From: UBA935 sp031556725
Lineage (GTDB): Bacteria; Bacillota; Clostridia; Lachnospirales; Lachnospiraceae
Assembly: GCA_031556725.1 (NCBI GenBank)
Contig: JAVBSL010000030.1
Coordinates: 62,001-126,000, forward strand
Length of the DNA stretch: 64,000 nt
Direction of reading: 5' to 3'
Part shown: one piece after another, positions 52,123 through 60,499 of the stretch
Layout of the letters: the number at the start of each line of letters is the position of its first letter
How positions within the stretch are numbered: the stretch's first letter is position 1
The notes under the pieces: generated by a model
What the model saw: the letters and a program-made list of their open reading frames with translations, nothing else
What the model was told of the DNA's origin: nothing
Databases searched by the model: none
Position numbers and translations under genes: made by a program

Positions 52123-53867
52123 AAATAGTAAAGACGTACTGGTATTTGATTTTGATGGGGTTGTTTTTGGTATTTGCAGCAGGGGTTTTTGTAATTTTTG
52201 GTGAGGGAAGTTATATTGCGGTCCATGATAATCTGGACTTATTTATTCCCCAGTACCAGATGATGAAGGACACGGGAACATTTTGGGCCAGGGGCGCAGA
52301 GGTTCCCTTTTTAGGTGGTATCAGCAGAGATAATCTGCCGGCGGAGTTCTCCTTATACACCATGCTGTATATGATAATGCCGGCATATGCTGCTTATGTT
52401 ACGGGATATATATTAAAAATTATAATTGCAACAGGTTCCTGGTATCTGCTGGCAAAAGACTGGTTTGGAGAAAACGATCAGACCTATCGTCCTTTGATTT
52501 GTCTGGTGGGTTTTACCTATGGTATTTTAAATCTGTTTCCTAATTTTGGAATTCCCTTTGCGTCGATTCCGTTGGTTGTTTTCCTGCTAAGGCGGATTTA
52601 TCTGGAAGAAACCATAAAAAAAGCGGGGAAATGGTATGCGGCACTGCTTTTCTACCCGCTGCTATCCTACTTTTCTTACTTTGGATTGTTTATTCTGGCA
52701 TATTTAGTAGTGGCGGTTATCTGGCTCAGCATTAAGAATAAGAAAATATGCTGGCAACTGATTATTGCTGTAATGGTCTTGGTAGCGGGCTGTGTGGGCT
52801 GCGAATATCGCCTTTTTGGACAGATGCTTTTCAGTGATACGGTCTCTATCCGCTCCACCATGGTGGCGGGTTCCTATTCCTTTAGTGAAATAGTGAAAGA
52901 GATCTGGTCAGTCTGGAAAGAAGGGATGTTTCATGCAGAGAGTGTGCATACCTGGCTGGTGCTTCCGGTGTGTGTGATTTATTTTCTGGTATTAAATATT
53001 TCCTACATCAGACAAAAAAATGTAAAAGGAATTTTTCATGATATCTATAATCTACTAGCCCTGATATTGGTTTTTAACAGTGTTGTTTACGGATTGTATT
53101 ACTGGGAGGGATTTCGGATGGTGGTGGAAACTATTTGCCCACCCTTAACCGGATGGCAGTTTAACCGGACGGTGTTTTTCAGTCCCTTTGTATGGTATGC
53201 GTCGTTCTTTCTGGTGTTAAAAAGGCTGTACGACGGGGAGAAGAAATGGTGGAAGGGATATGCCAATCTTCTGACACTGGCAAGTATTGCAGTTGTTATG
53301 TTGTCGGGAACAAGGTATAATGATTTATATCATACCTGCTACTATAAGACCTTTGAGATCATGAAAGGGAAGGCATCCGATCAGCTTAGCTTTCAGGAGT
53401 TCTACTCGGAAGAACTGTTTGAAGCGGCAAAAAAGGAGATTGACTATCAGGGAGAGTGGACGGCAGCCTACGGATTTTATCCGGCGGTATTGGAATACAA
53501 CGGGATTGCCGGTTTGGACGGGTATTTGGGATTTTATTCCCAGGAATATAAAGATGCTTTCCGAAAGGTCATTGCACCGGCACTGGAGAGGATGCCGGCC
53601 AGCAAAACGTATTTTGATGAGTGGGGTGCCAGGGTAAATCTTTATTCCGGGGAATATCTGTCGGCAATCAGTGCGGTTAAGAATCCACCGGTTACCGAGG
53701 ATGTTTTGTATATAAATAAGGAGGCCTTTAAGGCTTTAGGCGGCCGGTATATTTTTTCCAGAGTACTTTTTACAAATGAGAAAGAAGCAGGTGTGGAGCT
53801 GAAGATGGAAATGCAGGGAAGCCAATATGATTCCCCCTACAGCTTATACGTGTATGAGGTGAACTAG
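52119..53867 (+). CDS. DUF6044-like polytopic membrane protein
   Basis: Large membrane protein of 582 residues with about ten spans, beginning YWYLILMGLFLVFAAGVFVI. The luminal loop FGEGSYIAVHDNLDLFIPQY, with Asp residues next to a span, is like the first loop of GT-C fold glycosyltransferases, in which an acidic residue coordinates the metal or acceptor. A soluble tail of about 150 residues starts near residue 420. The family (DUF6044) has no assigned function, but coupling with a lipid-sugar-forming GT2 suggests transfer of sugar from a polyprenyl carrier on the outer side. The start overlaps the GT2 gene by four bases (ATGA). Confidence 0.7.
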   Translation: MKIVKTYWYLILMGLFLVFAAGVFVIFGEGSYIAVHDNLDLFIPQYQMMKDTGTFWARGAEVPFLGGISRDNLPAEFSLYTMLYMIMPAYAAYVTGYILKIIIATGSWYLLAKDWFGENDQTYRPLICLVGFTYGILNLFPNFGIPFASIPLVVFLLRRIYLEETIKKAGKWYAALLFYPLLSYFSYFGLFILAYLVVAVIWLSIKNKKICWQLIIAVMVLVAGCVGCEYRLFGQMLFSDTVSIRSTMVAGSYSFSEIVKEIWSVWKEGMFHAESVHTWLVLPVCVIYFLVLNISYIRQKNVKGIFHDIYNLLALILVFNSVVYGLYYWEGFRMVVETICPPLTGWQFNRTVFFSPFVWYASFFLVLKRLYDGEKKWWKGYANLLTLASIAVVMLSGTRYNDLYHTCYYKTFEIMKGKASDQLSFQEFYSEELFEAAKKEIDYQGEWTAAYGFYPAVLEYNGIAGLDGYLGFYSQEYKDAFRKVIAPALERMPASKTYFDEWGARVNLYSGEYLSAISAVKNPPVTEDVLYINKEAFKALGGRYIFSRVLFTNEKEAGVELKMEMQGSQYDSPYSLYVYEVN

Positions 53868-53870
53868 AAA

Positions 53871-55760
53871 ATGAAGATTAAAAAGTGGCAGAAAAAAGCG
53901 GCACTTTTATGTAGCCTGATGGTGTTGGTGGGCAGTATCTTACCGGCAGCAGCGGCAGAAAAGGAACATTCCGGCAAAACCTGGACCCAGATGAAGGACG
54001 TAGATTATGACTATGAGATCATTGACGGTCGTATTGAAAGAATGGCGGAGCTGGTCAAAGAGGCAGAGGAGTATGACAAGGCTGATCAGGAGCAGGAAGT
54101 ACTGGAACTGTATCAGCAGTTCATTGAGGATGTGAATCTACTGGAGACTTGCTATGCGGCTGCTATGATTTTTCGTTATGGTGATGTAGAGAATGACAGT
54201 TATATGGCCAGGGAAGAAAAGGCTTATAAGGATTATTTGGACTTGACAGATAAAATTTTGGTGGTTATGGGTGATGCATTAAGGTCGCCATATAAAGATT
54301 GTTTGAGCCGGATAATCCCTGAAAAAATTCAGGAAGAATTTCTTGATTATCAGAAGATGACTGATCGGGAAAAGCAGTTGGAGGAGCGGAAGGCCAGTTT
54401 GGTTCAGGAGTATGACAAGTTGTACATACAGGAATATTCGGTGATCATTGACGGAGTAGAATGGAATTTTGATAATGTGTATACCAGTGATGCAGATTAT
54501 GAAATCAGGCTGAAGGCTTTTGATGAATTGCAGCGGGTAAAGAATGAAGCGCTGTCAGGGATTTATCAGGAGTTGATAGCACTTAATATCGAGCAGGCAG
54601 AGATTAATGGATACGATAATTATCTGGATTTTGCCATGAAAGAGGTATATGGAAGAGAATACTCGGCCGAGGATGTAGATATATTGTTTGATGAAATCAA
54701 GCAGTATGCCAGGTTTGTTAACGAAGATCTGGAAGCAATATATGGTGGTCTGGATTACGAGGAGCTGGAGAAAATTGACAGTAGTTCCGAAAAGATATTA
54801 GATGCCCTTGAACCTTACATGGGAAGAATTGATAATGACATGCAGCAGACATATGACTATATGCGTACTCATGAGCTTGTGGACATCGATCCGAGCAGCA
54901 GCAAGGGGGAGGTAGGCTTTACTACAGATTTACGTTTTTTTGGGGAAGCATATGTTTTTTATAATCCAAATGAGAGCTACTATGACTATGGGGTGATGGT
55001 TCATGAATTCGGTCATTTCTACGGTGCGTTTTGTAAGGAAACACCGGCGCTGTATGGAGATGATGATTTGGATGTTTGTGAGATTCAATCTCAGGGTTTG
55101 CAAATGTTGTTTTATGAATATACCGATGAGCTGTTTGGGGAAAAAGCCGGACAGGCATTTAATGTGATGCAAATAGGTGATATGATGCAAACCGGTATTT
55201 TTTATCAGGCCATGATATCCGAGTTTGAAATGACGGTTTATCGGAATCCGGATATGTCCGTTCAGGAGATGAACCGTCTTTATGCCCGGTTGGATCGGGA
55301 ATATGGGTTTGGATTTGCTGGTGATAATGAAGAGTTTTATAGTTGGGTGCAGGTTCCTCATATCTACCAATCTCCGCTATACTGTGTCAGCTATGTAGTA
55401 TCGGCACTATCGGCATTGGATTTATTTACCATTGCGCAAACGGACAGGGAGCAGGCACTGGACAGTTATATGAAAGTGGCCAAGCTGCCTTACACAGTGA
55501 GCTATGAAGAAGCCGTCAAGCTATGCGGTTTGAGGGATATTTTTGAGCCGGGAGTGACAGGAGAGATATTGCAGGAAACCATGGATTTGCTGCCCCAGCC
55601 CAGTCCTTATGAAGAAATCGGCTTATATTTTATGTGGGTGATATTAAGCGTCTCCGGAGTGCTGACGGTTGCCGGTGTAGTGACAGGTATCGTTGTACTT
55701 TGCGGGAAACGCCGAACGATTATCAAAAAAGAGCATATGGTAAAAGAAGAAATACTTTAG
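53871..55760 (+). CDS. Secreted, membrane-anchored M3-family oligoendopeptidase
   Basis: Zinc metallopeptidase of 629 residues of the M3 (oligoendopeptidase F-like) family. The zinc motif HEFGH is at residues 378-382 in VMVHEFGHFYGAF, followed by a distant Glu in VCEIQSQGLQMLFYEY. Unlike most M3 peptidases, which are cytosolic, it has a signal peptide (KKAALLCSLMVLVGSILPAA, then AAAE) and a C-terminal span followed by a basic tail (GVVTGIVVLCGKRRTIIKKE), so it should be displayed outside the cell. It lies three bases after the membrane protein gene and nine bases before an NlpC/P60 gene, all one operon. Confidence 0.85.
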   Translation: MKIKKWQKKAALLCSLMVLVGSILPAAAAEKEHSGKTWTQMKDVDYDYEIIDGRIERMAELVKEAEEYDKADQEQEVLELYQQFIEDVNLLETCYAAAMIFRYGDVENDSYMAREEKAYKDYLDLTDKILVVMGDALRSPYKDCLSRIIPEKIQEEFLDYQKMTDREKQLEERKASLVQEYDKLYIQEYSVIIDGVEWNFDNVYTSDADYEIRLKAFDELQRVKNEALSGIYQELIALNIEQAEINGYDNYLDFAMKEVYGREYSAEDVDILFDEIKQYARFVNEDLEAIYGGLDYEELEKIDSSSEKILDALEPYMGRIDNDMQQTYDYMRTHELVDIDPSSSKGEVGFTTDLRFFGEAYVFYNPNESYYDYGVMVHEFGHFYGAFCKETPALYGDDDLDVCEIQSQGLQMLFYEYTDELFGEKAGQAFNVMQIGDMMQTGIFYQAMISEFEMTVYRNPDMSVQEMNRLYARLDREYGFGFAGDNEEFYSWVQVPHIYQSPLYCVSYVVSALSALDLFTIAQTDREQALDSYMKVAKLPYTVSYEEAVKLCGLRDIFEPGVTGEILQETMDLLPQPSPYEEIGLYFMWVILSVSGVLTVAGVVTGIVVLCGKRRTIIKKEHMVKEEIL

Positions 55761-55769
55761 GAGAATGGT

Positions 55770-56627
55770 ATGCGGTTTGGAGTATGCAATAAACCGATTG
55801 TATCACTTTATGAGACCCGGGAATTTTGTGAGGGTCGGCTGGAAGCAGTAGCCGGCGTTGCTGATGAACTGTTATATGGGTGGACTTGCCGGATTATGGA
55901 GGAAACCGGTGTTTGCCTGAAGGTAATTACGGAATATGGATATACAGGATATGTACGAAGAGAGGATATGGTGGTATATACCAGAAAGCAAGGGCTTCCC
56001 GAACATATTCCGATGCGGTATGTTAACCGGAATTTTGTTGATATCCTGAGTATGCCCAAGGTTCAGGGCAAGGTACTTATTACATTATATCGCGGCAGTT
56101 ATGTAAGAGTTTCGGATTCTTTTTTCAGTGAGGACGGCTGGGTTGAAATTATTCTGAATAACGGAAATGTCGGTTATGTGCAGGGCGTTATGCTGAAAGA
56201 GCGGGAGCGGCCGGAAAAACCGGAACGGGAAGTGTTCTCGCAGGATATAGAATTTCGCAGGAAAATAGTAAACAGTGCCATGGCTTATATGGGGGTTCAG
56301 TATCGTTGGGGAGGAAAAACCCCTTTGGGACTTGACTGCTCGGGGCTTGCTTTTATGAGTTATTTTGAAAATGGAATATTTATTTTTCGGGATTCCCGGA
56401 TCAAAGAGGGATATCCCATCAAAAAAATTCCCAATCATATGATGGATAAAGGGGATTTACTGTACTTTCCCGGTCATGTGGCGATTTATATGGGTGATGG
56501 GAAGTACATTCATGCCACGGCCCATAAAAATAGCTATGGGGTGGTGGTAAACAGTCTGTATCCGTGGGATAAGGAATTCCGGACGGACCTGTATGAAAAG
56601 CTGTATGCAGTGGGGAGTGTATTTTAA
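55770..56627 (+). CDS. SH3b-NlpC/P60 cell-wall peptidase
   Basis: Predicted gamma-D-glutamyl-diamino-acid endopeptidase of 285 residues. Two bacterial SH3-like domains occupy residues 1-150 (ITEYGYTGYVRREDMVVY and SEDGWVEIILNNGNVGYVQG). The NlpC/P60 domain has catalytic C190 in LDCSGLAFMSYF, H236 in FPGHVAIYMG and H248 in YIHATAHKN. The domain order and length are like YkfC-type enzymes, which recycle imported muropeptides, and no signal peptide is present. Its position after a secreted peptidase gene suggests peptide or muropeptide processing. Confidence 0.88.
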   Translation: MRFGVCNKPIVSLYETREFCEGRLEAVAGVADELLYGWTCRIMEETGVCLKVITEYGYTGYVRREDMVVYTRKQGLPEHIPMRYVNRNFVDILSMPKVQGKVLITLYRGSYVRVSDSFFSEDGWVEIILNNGNVGYVQGVMLKERERPEKPEREVFSQDIEFRRKIVNSAMAYMGVQYRWGGKTPLGLDCSGLAFMSYFENGIFIFRDSRIKEGYPIKKIPNHMMDKGDLLYFPGHVAIYMGDGKYIHATAHKNSYGVVVNSLYPWDKEFRTDLYEKLYAVGSVF

Positions 56628-56702
56628 ATAATTATTAAAAGTATGGGAACACTGTTACAGAGGCGACAAAGTCTAAAGGCTTTGGAAGGAGCAGTGTTTT
56701 AG

Positions 56703-56852
56703 ATGAAAAATAATAAGAAAACAGAACAAAAGAACAGACAGAAGAGCTTGAATGAGTTTAATAGTGTGACCCAAAGTGTAAAGCCTGAAAACCAAAATCA
56801 ACAGCATAATGTCAGAAAAGAAGGCATTGGGCCAATCAATCAACAGAGGTAA
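56703..56852 (+). CDS. Asn/Gln-rich small protein of 49 residues
   Basis: Short gene with AAGGAG upstream (spacing 11) and a strong terminator 20 bases after its stop. The product begins MKNNKKTEQKNRQKSLNEFN, is very hydrophilic, rich in Asn, Gln and Lys, and has no membrane segment. It ends with IGPINQQR. The composition is like small spore or intrinsically disordered proteins of Clostridia, but no specific family is recognised. It may be transcribed from its own promoter in the spacer after the NlpC/P60 gene. Confidence 0.5.
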   Translation: MKNNKKTEQKNRQKSLNEFNSVTQSVKPENQNQQHNVRKEGIGPINQQR

Positions 56853-56871
56853 GAAAATTCTACCGTATCCA

Positions 56872-56906
56872 AGAGACGAGAACTTGAACTCTCGTCTCTT
56901 TTTTTG
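56872..56906 (+). terminator. Terminator after the small protein gene
   Basis: AGAGACGAGA (56872-56881) pairs exactly with TCTCGTCTCT (56890-56899) around ACTTGAAC, followed by a seven-T run. Converging transcription from the minus strand ends at 56916. Confidence 0.92.
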
Positions 56907-56915
56907 CGTTATTGC

Positions 56916-57365
56916 TTATTTTTGCTGAAGAATTGATGAAATCCAGTTGTTTTTATCCTTCTTATGAAGCGGTGTGGCTTGTTTTTGCTTTATGCCGGAA
57001 CCTTCGGTAATACTCCATGAGCTTAAGCCGCCGCCCGGCTCAATAATGAACCCATGGGCTTTTAAGTTAAGCCCTTTACCTGCAAACATTGCCGGCAGTT
57101 TTTTGCTGATTTGTGCACAGTCATAAGCCAAGGCGTCATATTCCAGCGCCTTTTCGGGATTATTTTGCATCTGCCTCAATATGTTTGGTGCGATTGCAAT
57201 GTTATTATTGCCGGCGGCTTTATACGGTCTGGTATCTGTGCTGAAATTCATATCGGGATACTTTTCCGACATAGAGTTCAAAGCCTTGCCATTACCGCTT
57301 GCTTTTGCCTTAGCGTGGGCATAAGCGTCCTCCGATACCCAACTGTTTCCGATTTTAATTGCCAT
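56916..57365 (-). CDS. DUF6033-like protein
   Basis: Hydrophilic protein of 149 residues beginning MAIKIGNSWVSEDAYAHAKA. Further conserved-looking parts are MSEKYPDMNFSTDTRPYKAA, NNNIAIAPNILRQMQNNPEK and LEYDALAYDCAQISKK, then KAHGFIIEPGGGLSSWSITE. I recall proteins of this pattern in many Clostridia under the DUF6033 name, with no function assigned; this naming is from memory. No signal peptide or span. The ATG at 57365 follows GAGGTGA; the GTG four codons earlier overlaps that site. The gene is single, beside the structured repeat at 57514. Confidence 0.6.
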   Translation of the reverse strand: MAIKIGNSWVSEDAYAHAKAKASGNGKALNSMSEKYPDMNFSTDTRPYKAAGNNNIAIAPNILRQMQNNPEKALEYDALAYDCAQISKKLPAMFAGKGLNLKAHGFIIEPGGGLSSWSITEGSGIKQKQATPLHKKDKNNWISSILQQK

Positions 57366-57513
57366 AAATTTTTTCACCTCGCGATCCGGTAGAAATATAA
57401 TTTAATTACACATGTAGTCAATGTGTGTATCGACAGAATACAACGTAAACTTTAGAGTATTATTAAAAAATAATTACATTTGTAATCAAATATAATTTTA
57501 TGCTATGATGTAA

Positions 57514-57689
57514 GGGTCAAAAGGTATTTTGACCCTGTGATACCACGGATTGCTCCGCATTTCATGCTCCCACAATCCTAAAACATTCGAAATTCGCCCT
57601 GTTTGGGCTACTTCCTCATGTTTTGCGGGTCCCAAAGTCATGTTTTTTCATGCAGGCATGAAACGCATGACCTTTTGACCCTGGTATCA
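57514..57689 (-). repeat. Structured repeat C with inverted ends
   Basis: GGGTCAAAAGGT (57514-57525) and ACCTTTTGACCC (57670-57681) are exact inverse complements, and TGATACCA (57538-57545) matches TGGTATCA (57682-57689) inversely. On the minus strand the inside holds three hairpins: TTTCATGC-CT-GCATGAAA, GCCC-aaaca-GGGC, and GGATTG...CAATCC enclosing GCAT-gaa-ATGC. It has no reading frame and fills the spacer between the DUF6033-like gene and blaI. It is different in sequence from elements A and B. I believe similar sequences are dispersed in related genomes, but this needs a search. Confidence 0.7.
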
Positions 57690-57741
57690 TGTTATACTAA
57701 CAATAATTATATTCTTCAAATATCTGCAAAGGAGAGAACTT

Positions 57742-58131
57742 ATGCATATTAATATTTCGGATTCTGAATGGTGCGTTATGCAAACCCTTTGGGAAAGTAC
57801 AGGACCGCTTACTTCTGCGGAAATAGTTGCCCGGGTAAAAAATGAAAAAAACCGCAGTCCCCGCACGATTAAAACCCTTCTGCAGCGGCTTGTGGTGAAA
57901 GGTTTTGTGAATTATAAGGTTGATGAGCATGATAGCCGTATATATCATTACAGTCCTAAGGTCAGCGAAAACGAGTGCATTGACAAGGAAAACCGGGATT
58001 TTGTTTCGCTCTACTATAAAGGAGATATTAGCGAAATGCTTGCGCGGTTTATCGGGGATAATGACTTGACCGGGGAACAGATCGAAGAGCTGACAGCTTT
58101 GCTCAATGCCAAAAGGGAGGAGGCACTGTGA
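57742..58131 (+). CDS. BlaI/MecI/CopY-family repressor
   Basis: Penicillinase-repressor type winged-helix protein of 129 residues. It starts HINISDSEWCVMQTLWESTG, then TSAEIVARVKNEKNRSPRTI and KTLLQRLVVKGFVNYK, all at family positions. The C-terminal dimerisation part contains EMLARFIGDNDLTGEQIEEL. In classical systems a membrane metalloprotease of the BlaR1 type cleaves it between helices and so induces genes. The next gene is exactly such a protease, with a GTGA overlap, but no beta-lactamase gene follows. RBS GGAGAG is seven bases before the ATG. Confidence 0.92.
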   Translation: MHINISDSEWCVMQTLWESTGPLTSAEIVARVKNEKNRSPRTIKTLLQRLVVKGFVNYKVDEHDSRIYHYSPKVSENECIDKENRDFVSLYYKGDISEMLARFIGDNDLTGEQIEELTALLNAKREEAL

Positions 58132-59309
58132 GATTTTTACAACAACTATGGTATAGTACATTCTACGGTTTGCCTACTATTATGGGATTGCTTGCGAGCA
58201 GAATCTTATTTGCCGGAATTGCCCTTTTGGTTTTGATTATTGTGATTACGCGTGCAAGGAAAGGGCTTGCACCCACTTTGCGTTCATGGCTGTGGGCACT
58301 TTGCATACCTTTGCTGATACTGCCATTTGAGCATAGCGCAATTATTATTATGCAGAATTTTACCGCCCCGGAGGGGGCAAAACTTGTTTTAGAACGCTTA
58401 ATCCACATCTGGAATTATATTTGGCCGGCAGGAGTTATTTTCTTTGCAATTCATATGAGTATTGGAAGAAAGCGTACCCTCAGGCTAATAAAAAGAAATT
58501 GTCTAAGCGGATGTGCAGCCTACTTATATAAAGGTAAATCACATATTTATCTGCCGCCGGATTTCGAGAGTATATACACAAGCGAACAACAGGAAATGCT
58601 GCTTGCTCATGAACACCGGCATATTGCTCAGCACGACCCCTGGATTTTTCGGTTTCTGCAGGTTATTCAGTGTGTATTCTGGTTCTGTCCTCATGTGCAT
58701 AAGGCGGTGCGGCTTATACGTCAGGACAGGGAACTTTTATGTGATGAACGTGTAATACAAAGCTATTCTGGCAAGAAATATGCATCACTGCTTTTAAATG
58801 AGGCACAAAAAAATATGGATTACCCCCTGCCTGGAATCGCAGCAGAAACAGGCAGTATATATGAGCGCATTGCCGCCTGTATAAAACCATTTTCCGGAAG
58901 CCGGAAACCCTTTCTGTTTGCGGTGAGTTTTGTGATTATTTTATTTGGGACAGGATTTGCCGGATTTGTAAAACCAATCGTTACAGAACGGATGGAGGTT
59001 AACATATTTCTGGAGAATGACGAAACTTTCTTGAGTCTTGAAGGTGCAGAAAAATTTGTGCAATTGACAGAAGAGGGGATAGTGCTGGATCAACCTGGTC
59101 TTTTGGAATATCTTGAGTCACTTGGACTACACCCGCAGCAGAGTTTGTATGCGCATGTTACCCAGGCAGAAAGACTTACTCTTACATCAAGCTACACTGT
59201 CAGCAGCGGAAGTAGATTTACGATGGAAAAGCTTAAAACTGATAATCTCATTTTTCCCTATTACGATGCGGGTTTTAAACCTTGGAGTGTGCTTTTTAAA
59301 CTGCTCTAG
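58128..59309 (+). CDS. M56-family (BlaR1-like) membrane metalloprotease, no penicillin-sensor domain
   Basis: Membrane zinc protease of 393 residues starting with GTG. Spans lie near residues 16-41, 52-70, 95-112 and 275-293, with the catalytic HEHRH at 161-165 (LLAHEHRHIAQHDPW) followed by DRELLCDERVIQSY carrying the third ligand. BlaR1 proteins continue with a 250-residue penicillin-binding sensor; here only about 100 residues follow the last span, starting RMEVNIFLENDETFLSLEGA, with no SxxK or KTG motif. The signal it reports is therefore not a beta-lactam bound in the usual way. Partner of the preceding repressor. Confidence 0.88.
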   Translation: MRFLQQLWYSTFYGLPTIMGLLASRILFAGIALLVLIIVITRARKGLAPTLRSWLWALCIPLLILPFEHSAIIIMQNFTAPEGAKLVLERLIHIWNYIWPAGVIFFAIHMSIGRKRTLRLIKRNCLSGCAAYLYKGKSHIYLPPDFESIYTSEQQEMLLAHEHRHIAQHDPWIFRFLQVIQCVFWFCPHVHKAVRLIRQDRELLCDERVIQSYSGKKYASLLLNEAQKNMDYPLPGIAAETGSIYERIAACIKPFSGSRKPFLFAVSFVIILFGTGFAGFVKPIVTERMEVNIFLENDETFLSLEGAEKFVQLTEEGIVLDQPGLLEYLESLGLHPQQSLYAHVTQAERLTLTSSYTVSSGSRFTMEKLKTDNLIFPYYDAGFKPWSVLFKLL

Positions 59310-59330
59310 AACTTATATTGCCACGTGATC

Positions 59331-59372
59331 AGGGCTGTTGTGCTAAATAATTAGTACGCAGCTCTTTTTTTT
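59331..59372 (+). terminator. Terminator of the blaI-M56 operon
   Basis: AGGGCTG..GTGCTA pairs with TAGTAC..CAGCTCT around a short A/T loop, followed by an eight-T run, about 20 bases after the stop codon. Confidence 0.8.
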
Positions 59373-59402
59373 GTTGAAACTAATTATAAAAACCTGAAAA
59401 AG

Positions 59403-59416
59403 GTAAAACGATACAC
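59403..59416 (+). promoter_or_regulatory. Upstream LacI-type operator (imperfect)
   Basis: GTAAAACGATACAC shares its left half with the operator at 59534 and keeps the central CG. It lies 131 bases (centre to centre) from that site, so a repressor could bridge both by looping. Binding is inferred. Confidence 0.45.
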
Positions 59417-59492
59417 CTAGTGCATATTGTACGATAAACAAAAGGCAAATATAGCATATATGACAAATGTGACGGATAAACAAAAAATAATA

Positions 59493-59547
59493 TTGACAAA
59501 TATATGAAATATGATTTATATTCAAATAAATAAGTAAAACGATTTAC
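59493..59547 (+). promoter_or_regulatory. Promoter and LacI-type operator of the second sugar operon
   Basis: TTGACA at 59493-59498 is followed by TATATT at 59517-59522 (18-base spacing). The near-palindrome GTAAAACGATTTAC at 59534-59547, with the central CG typical of LacI-family operators, overlaps the expected transcription start. The cognate regulator gene is not in the window. Confidence 0.65.
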
Positions 59548-59561
59548 TAAAGGCGGTGTAT

Positions 59562-60482
59562 ATGAAAACATTAGCAAATAGAAAACAGATAAGAGCATTC
59601 AAGGAGTTTCTGTATATTCTCCCTTTCCTGATTCTGGTAGCAGTTTTTTCTTATTATCCTTTATATGGCTGGGTATACGCATTTTTTGATTATAAGCCGC
59701 CGTTTCCGCTAACAATGGACTCTTTTGCGGGACTGAAATGGTTTAAATCAATGGTGGAAAATCCGGTTAAGATTATGCAGATTCTGAAAGTGCTCAGAAA
59801 TACCTTTGCAATGAGCGGGCTAAGTCTTTTGTTTTCCTGGTTTCCGATGATCTTTGCAGTTTTTCTTAATGAAATCAGAAATGAAAAATTTAAAAAGTTT
59901 GTGCAGACTGTTACTACGCTTCCGAACTTTATCAGCTGGGTACTGGTATATTCCATTGCCTATTGCATTTTAAACAGTAATGGAGTGGTAAATTCCGTCC
60001 TTCTTAACCTGGGAGTGATAGATACACCGCAGTTATTTCTGCAGTCCTCGGAACACATATGGTTTAAGATGTGGCTTTGGTTAACCTGGAAAAACGCCGG
60101 CTGGGCAGCGATTATGTATATTGCGGCGATTACGGGAATTGATGAGGAGCTTAATGAAGCTGCCAGGGTAGACGGAGCATCCAGAATGCAGATCATATGG
60201 CACATTACGATCCCCAGTATTTTGCCCACTTACTTTGTTCTGGTAATGCTTAATTTGGCCAATTTCCTCTCCAATGGCATGGAACAGTATTTTGTATTCC
60301 AGAATGCATTTAACAAAGAAAGCATTCAGGTGCTGGATTTATATGTATACAATTTGGCAATGGGCAGCGGAGGATATTCCCTGTCTACGGCAATCAGCAT
60401 ATTGAAGAGCGTGGTCAGTGTCGTGCTGCTTTGCTTTACAAATAAAATTTCCAAGCTTATTCGCGGGGAAGGATTTATCTGA
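59562..60482 (+). CDS. Carbohydrate ABC transporter permease, LplB type (second system)
   Basis: Membrane subunit of a second LplABC-like sugar importer, 306 residues, six spans. The first span LYILPFLILVAVFSYYPLYG and the following WVYAFFDYKPPFPLTMDSFA are typical of the group. The coupling loop is EAARVDGASRMQIIWHITIP. The ATG at 59562 follows AGGCGG by five bases. It is the first gene of an operon reaching a GH43-like gene, so the substrate may be a xylan or arabinan oligosaccharide. No ATPase gene is present, as in the first system. Confidence 0.92.
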   Translation: MKTLANRKQIRAFKEFLYILPFLILVAVFSYYPLYGWVYAFFDYKPPFPLTMDSFAGLKWFKSMVENPVKIMQILKVLRNTFAMSGLSLLFSWFPMIFAVFLNEIRNEKFKKFVQTVTTLPNFISWVLVYSIAYCILNSNGVVNSVLLNLGVIDTPQLFLQSSEHIWFKMWLWLTWKNAGWAAIMYIAAITGIDEELNEAARVDGASRMQIIWHITIPSILPTYFVLVMLNLANFLSNGMEQYFVFQNAFNKESIQVLDLYVYNLAMGSGGYSLSTAISILKSVVSVVLLCFTNKISKLIRGEGFI

Positions 60483-60499
60483 GTGGAGGAGTAATAGAA

